Assembly (NCBI GenBank): GCA_003510325.1
Contig: DONB01000105.1
Span: 1 to 7,043, forward strand
Direction: 5' to 3'
DNA: 7,043 bases
Origin: Thiobacillus sp.
Lineage (GTDB): Bacteria; Pseudomonadota; Gammaproteobacteria; Burkholderiales; Thiobacillaceae
A program made the translations under genes and the position numbers. Each line of letters starts with the position of its first letter. Position 1 is the first letter of the stretch. Shown in pieces: positions 1 to 5,736 of this stretch. Below the pieces are notes generated by a model. It did not search any database. It was not told the DNA's origin and saw nothing but the letters and a program-made list of their open reading frames with translations.

Positions 1-1056
1 GAGTTCGGCCAGCACGGCGTCGATCACCGGCTGCTTGCATTCGAGGCAACCGATGCCGGCGCTGGTGCAGCCCGCGGTGACCCACTGACGGGTGGCATCG
101 TCCGAATACACCTGATGGAACTGCCACACCGGGCAGTTGGCCGGATTGCCGGCGTCGGTGCGACGCACGCGCGCGGGGTCGGTCGGCATGGTGCGGATTT
201 TTTTGGTCACCGTCTCGGGGTCTTCGCGCAGCGCGATGGTGTTGTTGTAGGACTTGGACATCTTCTGCCCATCCAGCCCGGGCATTTTCGACGCTTCGGT
301 GAGCAGCGCATCGGGTTCCGCGAGGATCATCTTGCCGGAACCTTCCAGATAGCCGAACAGGCGTTCGCGGTCGTTCAACGACAGGTTCTGCGCGTCGTTC
401 AGCAGGGCCTTGGCGGATTCCAGCGCCTCGCTGTCGCCCTTTTCCTGGTAGGCGGTGCGGCACTCCTCGTACACGCGCGCCTTCTTCGAGCCGAGTTTCT
501 TCACGGCGGCGCGCGCCTTGTCCTCGAAGTCGGGTTCACGACCGTACATATGGTTGAAACGGCGCGCCAGTTCGCGGGTGAATTCGACATGCGGAATCTG
601 GTCTTCGCCCACCGGAACCAGATTGGCGCGGTAGATCAGAATGTCCGAACTCATCAGCAGCGGATAGCCGAGGAAGCCGTAGGTCGAGAGATCCTTGTTC
701 GACAGCTTTTCCTGCTGGTCCTTGTAGGTCGGCACACGTTCCAGCCAGCCCAGCGGCGTCATCATCGACAGCAGCAGATGCAGTTCGGCATGCTCGATCA
801 CGCGCGACTGCACGAACAGCGTCGCCTGGGCCGGATCGACGCCGGCGGCGAGCCAGTCGATCACCATGTCGCGCGCGTTCTCGTCGATCACCTGAGGGCT
901 GTCGTAATGCGTGGTCAGCGCGTGCCAGTCGGCGACGAAGAACAGGCACTGGTACTCGTTCTGCAGGCGCAGCCAGTTTTTCAGCACGCCGTGGTAATGG
1001 CCAAGATGCAGGCGCCCGGTGGGGCGCATGCCGGAGAGAACGCGGTCGGAATACAT
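1..1056 (-). CDS. trpS: Tryptophanyl-tRNA synthetase, C-terminal end cut by window edge
   Basis: Class I aminoacyl-tRNA synthetase that charges tRNA-Trp with tryptophan using ATP in the cytoplasm. 352 residues are visible and the frame is open at base 1, so the C-terminus is missing. The HIGH motif appears as HLGH (residues 17-20) after SGMRPTGR. The second class I signature is KMSKS (265-269). KMSKS lies about 70 residues later than in the short (about 334 aa) E. coli enzyme, so this is the long-insert form I associate with betaproteobacteria. Cysteines 308, 330, 337 and 340 form C-x21-C-x6-C-x2-C, ending in GIGCLECK. This resembles the [4Fe-4S] motif known from Thermotoga TrpRS. The ATG at 1056 is chosen because the conserved N-terminus begins there. 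No strong Shine-Dalgarno is visible. It is last of the four visible genes in the minus-strand unit, 35 bases after the site-2 protease. Family assignment is very secure; cluster binding is inferred. Confidence 0.97.
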   Translation of the reverse strand, partial: MYSDRVLSGMRPTGRLHLGHYHGVLKNWLRLQNEYQCLFFVADWHALTTHYDSPQVIDENARDMVIDWLAAGVDPAQATLFVQSRVIEHAELHLLLSMMTPLGWLERVPTYKDQQEKLSNKDLSTYGFLGYPLLMSSDILIYRANLVPVGEDQIPHVEFTRELARRFNHMYGREPDFEDKARAAVKKLGSKKARVYEECRTAYQEKGDSEALESAKALLNDAQNLSLNDRERLFGYLEGSGKMILAEPDALLTEASKMPGLDGQKMSKSYNNTIALREDPETVTKKIRTMPTDPARVRRTDAGNPANCPVWQFHQVYSDDATRQWVTAGCTSAGIGCLECKQPVIDAVLAEL

Positions 1057-1063
1057 GTCAGAG

Positions 1064-1084
1064 TTCAGGTTTCAGGATTCGGGA
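1064..1084. repeat. Three imperfect tandem heptamers before trpS
   Basis: The 35-base gap between the site-2 protease stop and the trpS start holds TTCAGGT, TTCAGGA and TTCGGGA back to back (plus strand). A related GTCAGGA lies at 1091-1097, across the protease stop codon. On the transcribed strand these read as CCTGAA-like units in the trpS leader, where a Shine-Dalgarno would be expected but is not obvious. With only three degenerate copies, chance cannot be excluded. Confidence 0.45.
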
Positions 1085-1091
1085 ATAAGAG

Positions 1092-1796
1092 TCAGGACAG
1101 CACGACCTCGATGAGACCGAGCAGTTGACCGGGTTCGAGGCCGGTGACCAACGCGGTCAGCCCGATGAACAGGCTGATGAGCGGCCACAGGATGAAGCCG
1201 AGGATGCCGGTGAACAGCAGGCCGAGCAGGATGAACAGGCCGTATGGCTCCAGCCGGGAGAACTGGATCGCCTGCTTCACCGGCAACAGGCTGACGGCGA
1301 TGCGGCCGCCGTCGAGCGGCGGCAGCGGAATGAGGTTCAGCGCCATCAGGATGACGTTGATGAACACGCCCGCCGCGCCCATCAGCATCAGCGGCGCGCT
1401 GGCAAAGCTGCTGCCGAGCGCGTGGCCGAACTGGATCATCAGCGCCCAGAACACCGCCATGGCGAAGTTCATGCCGGGACCGGCGGCCGCGACCCACAGC
1501 ATGTCCTGCTTGGGTCGACGCAGCTGGCCGAAGTTGACCGGCACCGGCTTCGCCCAGCCGAACAGGATGGCGCCGCCGCCCAGCAGCTTGCTGGTCAGCA
1601 GGATCACCAGCGGCACCAGGATCGTGCCGACGGGGTCGATGTGTTTCAGCGGATTGAGCGTGATGCGGCCCTGCGCCGCCGCGGTCATGTCGCCGAAGTA
1701 GCGTGCGACGTAACCATGCGCGGCTTCGTGCAGCGTGATGGCGAAAATCACCGGCAAGGCGAACACGGCGATTTTCTGGATCAGGGTGAGCTCCAT
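1092..1796 (-). CDS. Site-2 protease family (M50) membrane metalloprotease
   Basis: Predicted intramembrane zinc metalloprotease of 234 aa, the minimal S2P form without a PDZ domain. The zinc motif HEAAH is at residues 23-27 in the first hydrophobic segment (about 9-30). GPGMN (106-110) begins a further helix. The third active-site element is NLIPLPPLDGGR (154-165), where Asp162 would be the third zinc ligand. Hydrophobic stretches near 57-72, 100-125, 136-156 and 188-225 make it polytopic in the inner membrane. The start is taken as MELTLIQK at 1796. Upstream in-frame residues back to 1904 lie inside yciO and look non-coding (arginine- and proline-rich). The start is separated from the yciO stop by one base and has no good Shine-Dalgarno, so translational coupling is likely. 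The substrate is unknown. Family members of this size next to trpS are common in betaproteobacteria as I recall, but their job is not established. Confidence 0.93.
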   Translation of the reverse strand: MELTLIQKIAVFALPVIFAITLHEAAHGYVARYFGDMTAAAQGRITLNPLKHIDPVGTILVPLVILLTSKLLGGGAILFGWAKPVPVNFGQLRRPKQDMLWVAAAGPGMNFAMAVFWALMIQFGHALGSSFASAPLMLMGAAGVFINVILMALNLIPLPPLDGGRIAVSLLPVKQAIQFSRLEPYGLFILLGLLFTGILGFILWPLISLFIGLTALVTGLEPGQLLGLIEVVLS

Positions 1797-1797
1797 G

Positions 1798-2421
1798 TCA
1801 GGACTCGAAATCCGCAGTGTCGCCCTTGCCGTAACGCAGCACGGCCGGCGTATCGGTGGTGAGATCGACCACCGTGGTCGGCGTGAGGCCGCATGCGCCG
1901 CCATCGATGACGAGGTCGACCAGGTGTTCCAGGCGCTCGCGGATTTCCCAAGGCTCGGTCAACGGCACGTCTTCGCCGTACAGCAGCAGCGTCGAAGACA
2001 GCATGGGCTCGCCCAGCTCGGCCAGAATCGCCTGCACCACGGAATGGTCAGGCACGCGCAATCCGATGGTGTCGTGCTTCTTGTGCAGCAGCCGCTTCGG
2101 CACTTCGCGGGTGCCGCGCAGGATGAAGGTGTAAGCACCCGGGGTATGCGCCTTCAGGAAGCGGAACTGGGTGTTGTCCACCTGCGCATAGCGGCCGAGC
2201 TCGGACAGGTCGCGACAGATCAGCGTCAGGTCGTGTCCGCTGTCGAGCCCGCGCACCGACAGCAGGCGCATCGCCGCTTCCTTGTCGCCGATGTGGCAAC
2301 CCAGTGCATAACAGGAATCGGTGGGATAGACGATGACGCCGCCGCGCTTGAGGATGTCGACCGCCTGCTGGATCAGCCGCGGCTGCGGGTTGTCGGCATG
2401 GATATTGAAGAATTGCGCCAT
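1798..2421 (-). CDS. yciO: YciO, Sua5/YciO/YrdC-family protein
   Basis: A 207-aa YrdC-fold protein that closely resembles E. coli YciO from its first residues (M-x-QFF-IH-DNPQ) through GGVIVYPTDS (27-36), TPGAYTFIL (93-101), the IGLRVP strand (119-124) and PTTVVDLT near the C-terminus. TsaC/YrdC, the enzyme making threonylcarbamoyl-AMP for tRNA t6A, uses a KxR plus SxN tetrad. The matching positions here read S55-V-R57 and T144-L-L146, so Lys and Asn are missing. The positively charged RNA/nucleotide-binding fold is kept, but TC-AMP synthase activity is doubtful. Automatic annotation would probably call it L-threonylcarbamoyladenylate synthase; YciO is the better name. The ATG at 2421 follows the PHP-gene stop by six bases without a clear Shine-Dalgarno, again suggesting coupling. 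Biological role is unresolved. Confidence 0.93.
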   Translation of the reverse strand: MAQFFNIHADNPQPRLIQQAVDILKRGGVIVYPTDSCYALGCHIGDKEAAMRLLSVRGLDSGHDLTLICRDLSELGRYAQVDNTQFRFLKAHTPGAYTFILRGTREVPKRLLHKKHDTIGLRVPDHSVVQAILAELGEPMLSSTLLLYGEDVPLTEPWEIRERLEHLVDLVIDGGACGLTPTTVVDLTTDTPAVLRYGKGDTADFES

Positions 2422-2427
2422 ACGGTC

Positions 2428-3291
2428 TCAGGCCAGGGAAGGAGAAAGGTGCAGTGCGAGTTCGGGCCAATCCTGCCACACCGGCTGGCAGTAATGCGGC
2501 AGGGCCGGCAGGCGGCCGATGTCGATGCCCTCGCCCGGGGCGTGGAAATCCGCCCCGCGCGAGGCCTTGAGACCGAAGGCACGCGCGAGATCGGCGAACT
2601 TGCCGTACTCGGAGGGATGGTGGCTGCCGGTGATGACCTCGATGCCCTCGCCGCCGAGCGCACGGAACGCGTCGAGCAGCAGATGCAGTTCGCGTGCGTT
2701 GAAGGCGTAGCGTCCGGGATGCGCGACCACCGCCATGCCGCCGCTGGCGCGGATCCAGCCGACGGCGTTTTCCAGCGTGGTCCATTGGTGCTCGACATAA
2801 CCGGGATTGCCGCGCGTGAGATAACGCCGGAACGCGCCGCGCATGTCGGCCGCATGACCTTGCGCCACCAGCCAGCGCGCGAAATGCGTGCGTCCGACCA
2901 TCTCCTTGTTGACGGCGAAGTTGTAGGCGCCCTCGTAGGCGCCGGCGATGCCGGACTTGGCCAGATCGTCCCCCATGCGGCGGGCGCGTTCGATGCGCCC
3001 GAGGCGAATGCCGTGCAGGCCGGCGGTCAGCTCGGGATGGGCAGGATCGATGCGCAGGCCGACGATATGCACGGTCTGGCCGCCCCAGCTCACCGAGATC
3101 TCGACGCCGGGGATCAGCGTCAGCCCCGCTTTGTCCGCCGCCGCCCGCGCAGCGGCGATCCCCGCCACGTCGTCATGGTCGGTCAGCGCGAGCGCGTGCA
3201 CGCCGTTGGCTGCGGCTCGCGCGACGACTTCAGCGGGTGGCAAGACACCATCAGAGACGTTGGAATGGCAATGCAGATCGATATTGAGCAT
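2428..3291 (-). CDS. rnm: PHP-domain RNase AM / nucleoside 3',5'-bisphosphate phosphatase (YciV/TrpH type)
   Basis: A 287-aa metal-dependent PHP phosphoesterase. The ligand motifs are in order: HCH (7-9) with D14, TDHDD (37-41), PGVEIS (61-66), H75 in VHIVG, AHPGR (190-194), GSHHP (222-226) and the C-terminal [10 protein letters not shown] (245-254). This set matches the E. coli YciV/TrpH group. E. coli YciV (RNase AM) is a 5'-3' exonuclease that trims rRNA 5' ends, and a Chromobacterium homologue dephosphorylates nucleoside 3',5'-bisphosphates. Length is normal and all expected metal ligands are visible, so it should be active. The ATG at 3291 directly precedes the conserved IDLHCHS strand. 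No clear Shine-Dalgarno is seen. It is the first gene of the leftward unit, with yciO following at 6 bases, the same pairing as yciV-yciO in E. coli. Family is secure; the exact substrate is inferred. Confidence 0.95.
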   Translation of the reverse strand: MLNIDLHCHSNVSDGVLPPAEVVARAAANGVHALALTDHDDVAGIAAARAAADKAGLTLIPGVEISVSWGGQTVHIVGLRIDPAHPELTAGLHGIRLGRIERARRMGDDLAKSGIAGAYEGAYNFAVNKEMVGRTHFARWLVAQGHAADMRGAFRRYLTRGNPGYVEHQWTTLENAVGWIRASGGMAVVAHPGRYAFNARELHLLLDAFRALGGEGIEVITGSHHPSEYGKFADLARAFGLKASRGADFHAPGEGIDIGRLPALPHYCQPVWQDWPELALHLSPSLA

Positions 3292-3327
3292 CGATGATCA
3301 GGTTCGGGCGACCAGGGCCAAAAGCGC

Positions 3328-3356
3328 TTGGTCAGGAGGGGGAATCATAGCAAAAT
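3328..3356 (+). promoter_or_regulatory. Weak candidate promoter for the yciB operon
   Basis: TTGGTC (3328-3333), a 17-base spacer and CAAAAT (3351-3356) give a 3/6 and 4/6 sigma-70 match on the plus strand, about 45 bases before the yciB start. It physically overlaps the leftward candidate, so the two could compete for RNA polymerase. The match is weak and other positions in the gap are possible. Confidence 0.22.
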
Positions 3357-3372
3357 ACCCCGTCACCCGAAT
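3344..3372 (-). promoter_or_regulatory. Candidate extended -10 promoter for the PHP-yciO-S2P-trpS unit
   Basis: Read leftward, TG-C-TATGAT at 3352-3344 is an extended -10 element with five of six matches to TATAAT. The -35 position (3372-3367, ATTCGG) is poor, which extended -10 promoters tolerate. Transcription would begin near 3337, giving a leader of about 45 bases to the PHP-gene start at 3291. It is the best sigma-70-like match I see in the divergent gap, but is untested. Confidence 0.4.
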
Positions 3373-3400
3373 TGCAGCCTGCTGCCGAGCTCTCCCAATA

Positions 3401-4033
3401 ATGAGAAAACTCCTGTTTGACCTCTTCCCCATCATCGTTTTTTTCATCGCCTACAAAATAGGCGATGCCAACGCCGAAGCCACGCGCGCCTTCATGGCCG
3501 GCCTCGGCCTGCCGCAGCCGGCGAGTGCCGGCGAAAAACCCGGCATCTATCTCGCCACCCTGGTCGCCATCGTCGCCAGCTTCGGCCAGATCGCCTGGGT
3601 CAAGCTGCGCGGCCATAAAGTCGAGACCATGCTGTGGGTCAGCCTCGGCATCATCGTGGTATTCGGCGGCGCCACCCTGTGGCTGCACGACGAGAGCTTC
3701 ATCAAATGGAAGCCGACCGTGCTGTACTGGATTTTTGCCGGCATCATTTTTGGCGCCGCCGCCTTCGGCCGCAACGTCATCAAGAGTCTGATGGGCACGC
3801 AGATGGAACTTCCCGACCCGGCCTGGGGTCGGTTGAATGCAAGTTGGGGCGCTTTTTTTGCCTTCATGGGGGTTGCAAACCTGCTGGTCGCCTTCAACTT
3901 CTCGACTGACGCCTGGGTCAACTTCAAGCTGTTCGGCAGCCTGGGGCTGATGCTGGTGTTCGTGATCGGTCAGAGCATGATGCTGACCAAGTATCTGGAT
4001 AAAGCCGACCCGGACAAGGAAGAAAAGCAATAA
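3401..4033 (+). CDS. yciB: Inner-membrane septation protein A family, YciB/IspZ
   Basis: A 210-aa polytopic membrane protein of the YciB (septation protein A) family, which in enterobacteria influences envelope integrity and interacts with cell-division and elongation proteins; in Shigella ispZ affects septation and spreading. The N-terminus [15 protein letters not shown], the [14 protein letters not shown] block (96-109), the P-x-W-x-RLN-x-SW segment and VNFKLFG near the C-terminus are family hallmarks. Hydrophobic helices lie near 5-20, 50-67, 77-95, 105-122, 148-168 and 178-196, with a charged tail ending in EEKQ. It is about 30 residues longer than the E. coli protein, mostly through an insert after helix 1 (about 22-47). 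The ATG at 3401 gives the conserved start; the Shine-Dalgarno is weak. It begins the rightward operon and its TAA shares a base with the yciI ATG. Confidence 0.94.
   Translation: MRKLLFDLFPIIVFFIAYKIGDANAEATRAFMAGLGLPQPASAGEKPGIYLATLVAIVASFGQIAWVKLRGHKVETMLWVSLGIIVVFGGATLWLHDESFIKWKPTVLYWIFAGIIFGAAAFGRNVIKSLMGTQMELPDPAWGRLNASWGAFFAFMGVANLLVAFNFSTDAWVNFKLFGSLGLMLVFVIGQSMMLTKYLDKADPDKEEKQ
3445..3467. repeat. Perfect 9-bp inverted repeat inside the start of yciB
   Basis: CATCGCCTA (3445-3453) and TAGGCGATG (3459-3467) are exact reverse complements separated by the loop CAAAA. The element begins 44 bases after the yciB start and follows a run of seven T (3438-3444). It spans codons 15-23 around A-Y-K-I-G-D, and its right arm uses the ATA isoleucine codon, generally rare in GC-rich genomes. 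The T run lies on the wrong side for an intrinsic terminator in either direction. Confidence 0.7.
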
Positions 4034-4335
4034 TGTTCTATGCCATCGTCGGGCAGGACGTGCCCGACAGCCTCGATCGTCGGCTTGCCGCCCGCCCCGC
4101 ACACCTGGAACGCCTGCAGGTTCTGCAGCAGGCAGGCCGCCTACTGCTGGCGGGCCCCTTTCCCGCCATCGACAGCAACGACCCGGGGCCTGCAGGGTTT
4201 TCCGGCAGCCTGATCGTCGCCGAATTCGAGTCGCTTGACGCCGCCCAGGTCTGGGCGGATGCCGATCCCTACGTGACTGCAGGCGTATACGCCGGCGTCA
4301 GCGTCAAACCTTTCAAGAAAGTGTTTCCCGCATGA
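4033..4335 (+). CDS. yciI: YciI family protein
   Basis: A 100-aa protein of the YciI family (ferredoxin-like alpha/beta dimeric barrel fold), with very high similarity to E. coli YciI across its length: RPAHLERLQ (21-30), AGRLLLAGP (35-43), [30 protein letters not shown] and the C-terminal [10 protein letters not shown]. The family's conserved His (H24 here) and Asp (D48, in PAIDSNDPG) are present; these residues line a putative active-site cleft in the Haemophilus structure, but no reaction is firmly established for YciI itself. Its ATG overlaps the yciB stop by one base (TAATG) and its TGA overlaps the bolA ATG by four bases (ATGA), so translation should be coupled with both neighbours. The family assignment is certain; the molecular function is unknown. 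Confidence 0.95.
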   Translation: MFYAIVGQDVPDSLDRRLAARPAHLERLQVLQQAGRLLLAGPFPAIDSNDPGPAGFSGSLIVAEFESLDAAQVWADADPYVTAGVYAGVSVKPFKKVFPA

Positions 4336-4595
4336 GCACGGCCGACCTGATCCGCCAGCGCCTCGACGCACTGGAGCCCGAAACCTATACGCTGGAAGAC
4401 GAAAGCGCCCAGCACAAGGGCCATGCCGGTGCTGCCTCGGGCGGCGGTCATTTCCGTCTCACACTGGTGTCACCCAAATTCCGTAATCTCTCCACCCTTG
4501 CCCGCCATCGGCTGGTATACGAAGCCATGGGCGAGTTGATGCAGCGCGAAATCCATGCGCTGTCGATCACCGCCCTCACCCCCGAAGAACTCTAA
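4332..4595 (+). CDS. bolA: BolA family protein
   Basis: An 87-aa BolA/IbaG-type protein. BolA proteins pair with monothiol glutaredoxins (Grx4/GrxD) to bind and hand over [2Fe-2S] clusters, and E. coli BolA is also a DNA-binding stress and morphology regulator. The family core is visible: LEDESAQH (21-28), [14 protein letters not shown] (37-50), RHRLVY (58-63) and the C-terminal EIHALSI (73-79), which contains the invariant His75. There is no cysteine, so it belongs with the histidine-loop (BolA_H) class; H28 or H31 in the loop and H75 are candidate cluster ligands. The start overlaps the yciI stop in an ATGA quadruplet. Length is typical for the short betaproteobacterial form. No glutaredoxin gene is in the window. 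Identity secure; regulatory role inferred. Confidence 0.94.
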   Translation: MSTADLIRQRLDALEPETYTLEDESAQHKGHAGAASGGGHFRLTLVSPKFRNLSTLARHRLVYEAMGELMQREIHALSITALTPEEL

Positions 4596-4600
4596 AAGGA
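4596..4600 (+). promoter_or_regulatory. Ribosome binding site of the parvulin gene
   Basis: AAGGA directly follows the bolA TAA and ends six bases before the ATG at 4607. It fixes this start and indicates independent initiation within the operon rather than simple coupling. Confidence 0.75.
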
Positions 4601-4606
4601 ATCCGC

Positions 4607-5422
4607 ATGCGACGCGCACTTCTCCCTACCCTGATCCTGCTGGCCCTCGCTCCGCTGGCGCAGGCACAAACCTCCGCCCCGGCGGCGACCGCGCCGGCAG
4701 CCGACGCCGGCAAGCCGCTGGCGGTCGTCAACGGCCGGGAGATCCCCGCGCTGTACGGCGAACTGATCCAGCGCGAAATGGCCCAAGGCCAGCCCGACTC
4801 GCCGCAACTCGACGCGCGAGTGCGCGAGTCGCTGATCAACCTGGAACTGCTGTCGCGTGCCGCCCTCGACAAGGGGCTCGACAGGGATCCGAATCTGGCC
4901 GCCATGCTGGACATCCGCCGCAAGGACCAACTGGCCAAGGCCTACCTGGAAGACTACATCAAGACCCACCCGGTCACCGACGCTGAAATTCAGGCCACCT
5001 ACGACAAGGCCAAGACCGAAGCGGTCGAACCGGAATACCGCGCACGCCACATTCTGGTGAAAACCGAAGCCGAAGCGAAAAAGATCATTGCCGACCTCGG
5101 CAAGAAGGCCAAATTCGAGGATCTCGCCAAGAAACAATCGAAAGACCCGGGCTCCGCCAAGAACGGCGGCGCACTCGACTGGTCCGACCGCCGGGCCTTC
5201 GTACCCGAGTTCTCCGATGCCCTGGCCAGCCTGAAAAAAGGCGAAACCACCAAGACGCCGGTGAAGACGCAGTTCGGCTACCACGTCATTCGCCTCGACG
5301 ACACGCGCAAGCCGCAGATGCCGCCGCTGGATACCGTACGCGGCGAAATCGTCAAGCAACTGCAGCAACTGCGCATCCGCGACGCCATCACGGCAACGCG
5401 CGCCGGTGCAAAAATCGAATAA
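4607..5422 (+). CDS. Periplasmic parvulin-type peptidyl-prolyl cis-trans isomerase
   Basis: A 271-aa exported foldase that would catalyse cis-trans isomerisation of prolyl bonds and chaperone envelope proteins in the periplasm. Residues 1-20 form a signal peptide (two arginines, a leucine-rich core, AQA before Q21, a type I cleavage site with no lipobox cysteine). An alanine/proline linker (about 22-36) leads to a helical SurA_N-like region (about 37-135: AVVNGREI, then ARVRESLINLELLSR). One PPIC rotamase domain (about 144-234) follows, beginning YRARHILVK, with DPGSAKNGGALDW, FVPEF and ending FGYHVIRLDD, with catalytic-type His148 and His226 present. A charged helix closes the protein. Its single PPIC domain makes it like PrsA or PpiC-type foldases rather than SurA, which has two. 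It is the last gene of the yciB operon, 11 bases after bolA. Confidence 0.94.
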   Translation: MRRALLPTLILLALAPLAQAQTSAPAATAPAADAGKPLAVVNGREIPALYGELIQREMAQGQPDSPQLDARVRESLINLELLSRAALDKGLDRDPNLAAMLDIRRKDQLAKAYLEDYIKTHPVTDAEIQATYDKAKTEAVEPEYRARHILVKTEAEAKKIIADLGKKAKFEDLAKKQSKDPGSAKNGGALDWSDRRAFVPEFSDALASLKKGETTKTPVKTQFGYHVIRLDDTRKPQMPPLDTVRGEIVKQLQQLRIRDAITATRAGAKIE

Positions 5423-5439
5423 TCAGCTAATAATGATTA

Positions 5440-5461
5440 AGCGGGGCATCGCCTCCGCTTT
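5440..5461 (+). terminator. Possible weak intrinsic terminator after the parvulin gene
   Basis: AGCGGGGC (5440-5447), loop ATC, and GCCTCCGCT (5451-5459) pair as an eight-base stem with one bulged T. The tail has only three T before a C, so termination would be partial at best. It lies between the parvulin gene and hfq and could separate the two, or act as a leader hairpin of hfq. Confidence 0.33.
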
Positions 5462-5469
5462 CATCTGAC

Positions 5470-5475
5470 AGGGAG
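5470..5475 (+). promoter_or_regulatory. Ribosome binding site of hfq
   Basis: AGGGAG ends six bases before the ATG at 5482, an ideal spacing, and supports this start and a well-translated hfq. An AATAAT hexamer at 5429-5434 could be a -10 for a local promoter, but no convincing -35 is found upstream of it. Confidence 0.7.
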
Positions 5476-5481
5476 CCAAGC

Positions 5482-5724
5482 ATGGCCAAAGAACATAATC
5501 AACTGCAGGACGTTTTCCTCAACACGCTGCGCAAGGAGCGCATTCCCGTGTCGGTGTTTCTCGTCAACGGCATCAAGCTGATGGGACGGATCGAGTCGTT
5601 CGATCAGTTCGTGGTGCTGCTGAAAGGCCAGGATCAGGCGGCGCAGATGATTTTCAAGCACGCCATCTCGACCATTTCGCCTTCGCGCGAAGTCGTGTTG
5701 CCGCCGCGCGACGCCGAGGCTTAA
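5482..5724 (+). CDS. hfq: Sm-like RNA chaperone Hfq, divergent form
   Basis: An 80-aa Hfq that should form the hexameric ring pairing small RNAs with mRNAs. Sm1 is visible from [13 protein letters not shown] (8-20) through [11 protein letters not shown] and IESFDQF (37-43); Sm2 is FKHAIST (58-64). Proximal-face residues Q9, D10, F43, K59 and H60 are kept (E. coli Q8, D9, F42, K56, H57), but E. coli Y55 is F58. On the distal face E. coli Y25 is F26 and Q33 is M34, while Q52 and T61 equivalents (Q55, T64) remain. The rim is R17-K18-E-R20. The loop between K48 and Q55 (GQDQAA) is two residues longer than in E. coli, and the C-terminal tail is very short (about 15 residues, ending RDAEA). Neighbours are not miaA/hflX, the usual setting, so a second paralogue is plausible. 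Confidence 0.93.
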   Translation: MAKEHNQLQDVFLNTLRKERIPVSVFLVNGIKLMGRIESFDQFVVLLKGQDQAAQMIFKHAISTISPSREVVLPPRDAEA

Positions 5725-5736
5725 GCCCCGCTTTTC

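Noticed and set aside
115..1128. Plus-strand open frame of 337 codons
   Set aside because: Antisense to trpS, whose catalytic motifs are clear. The translation is His/Arg/Gln-rich low-complexity typical of opposite-strand frames in GC-rich genes.
1797..1904. N-terminal extension of the site-2 protease to 1904
   Set aside because: The extra residues lie wholly within yciO, are Arg/Pro-rich and do not resemble the family. The start at 1796 places HEAAH at the usual distance from the N-terminus.
1735..3297. Plus-strand open frame of 520 codons
   Set aside because: Antisense across the site-2 protease, yciO and the PHP gene, all of which carry family motifs. No recognisable domain in the plus-strand translation.
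2948..3400. Upstream extension of yciB
   Set aside because: It would run through the 5' half of the oppositely oriented PHP gene and the promoter gap; the conserved YciB start is at 3401.
3438..3467. yciB hairpin as a rho-independent terminator
   Set aside because: The T run is 5' of the stem on the plus strand and becomes a 3' A run on the minus strand, so neither direction has the required U tail.
4592..5368. Minus-strand open frame of 258 codons
   Set aside because: Opposite-strand shadow of the parvulin gene, which has a signal peptide, PPIC motifs and a proper Shine-Dalgarno.
5718..5727. Palindrome GGCTTAAGCC at the end of hfq as a terminator
   Set aside because: The paired arms leave only three GC pairs with a TTAA loop, and the following T run is separated by CCCGC. 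Too weak to call a terminator.
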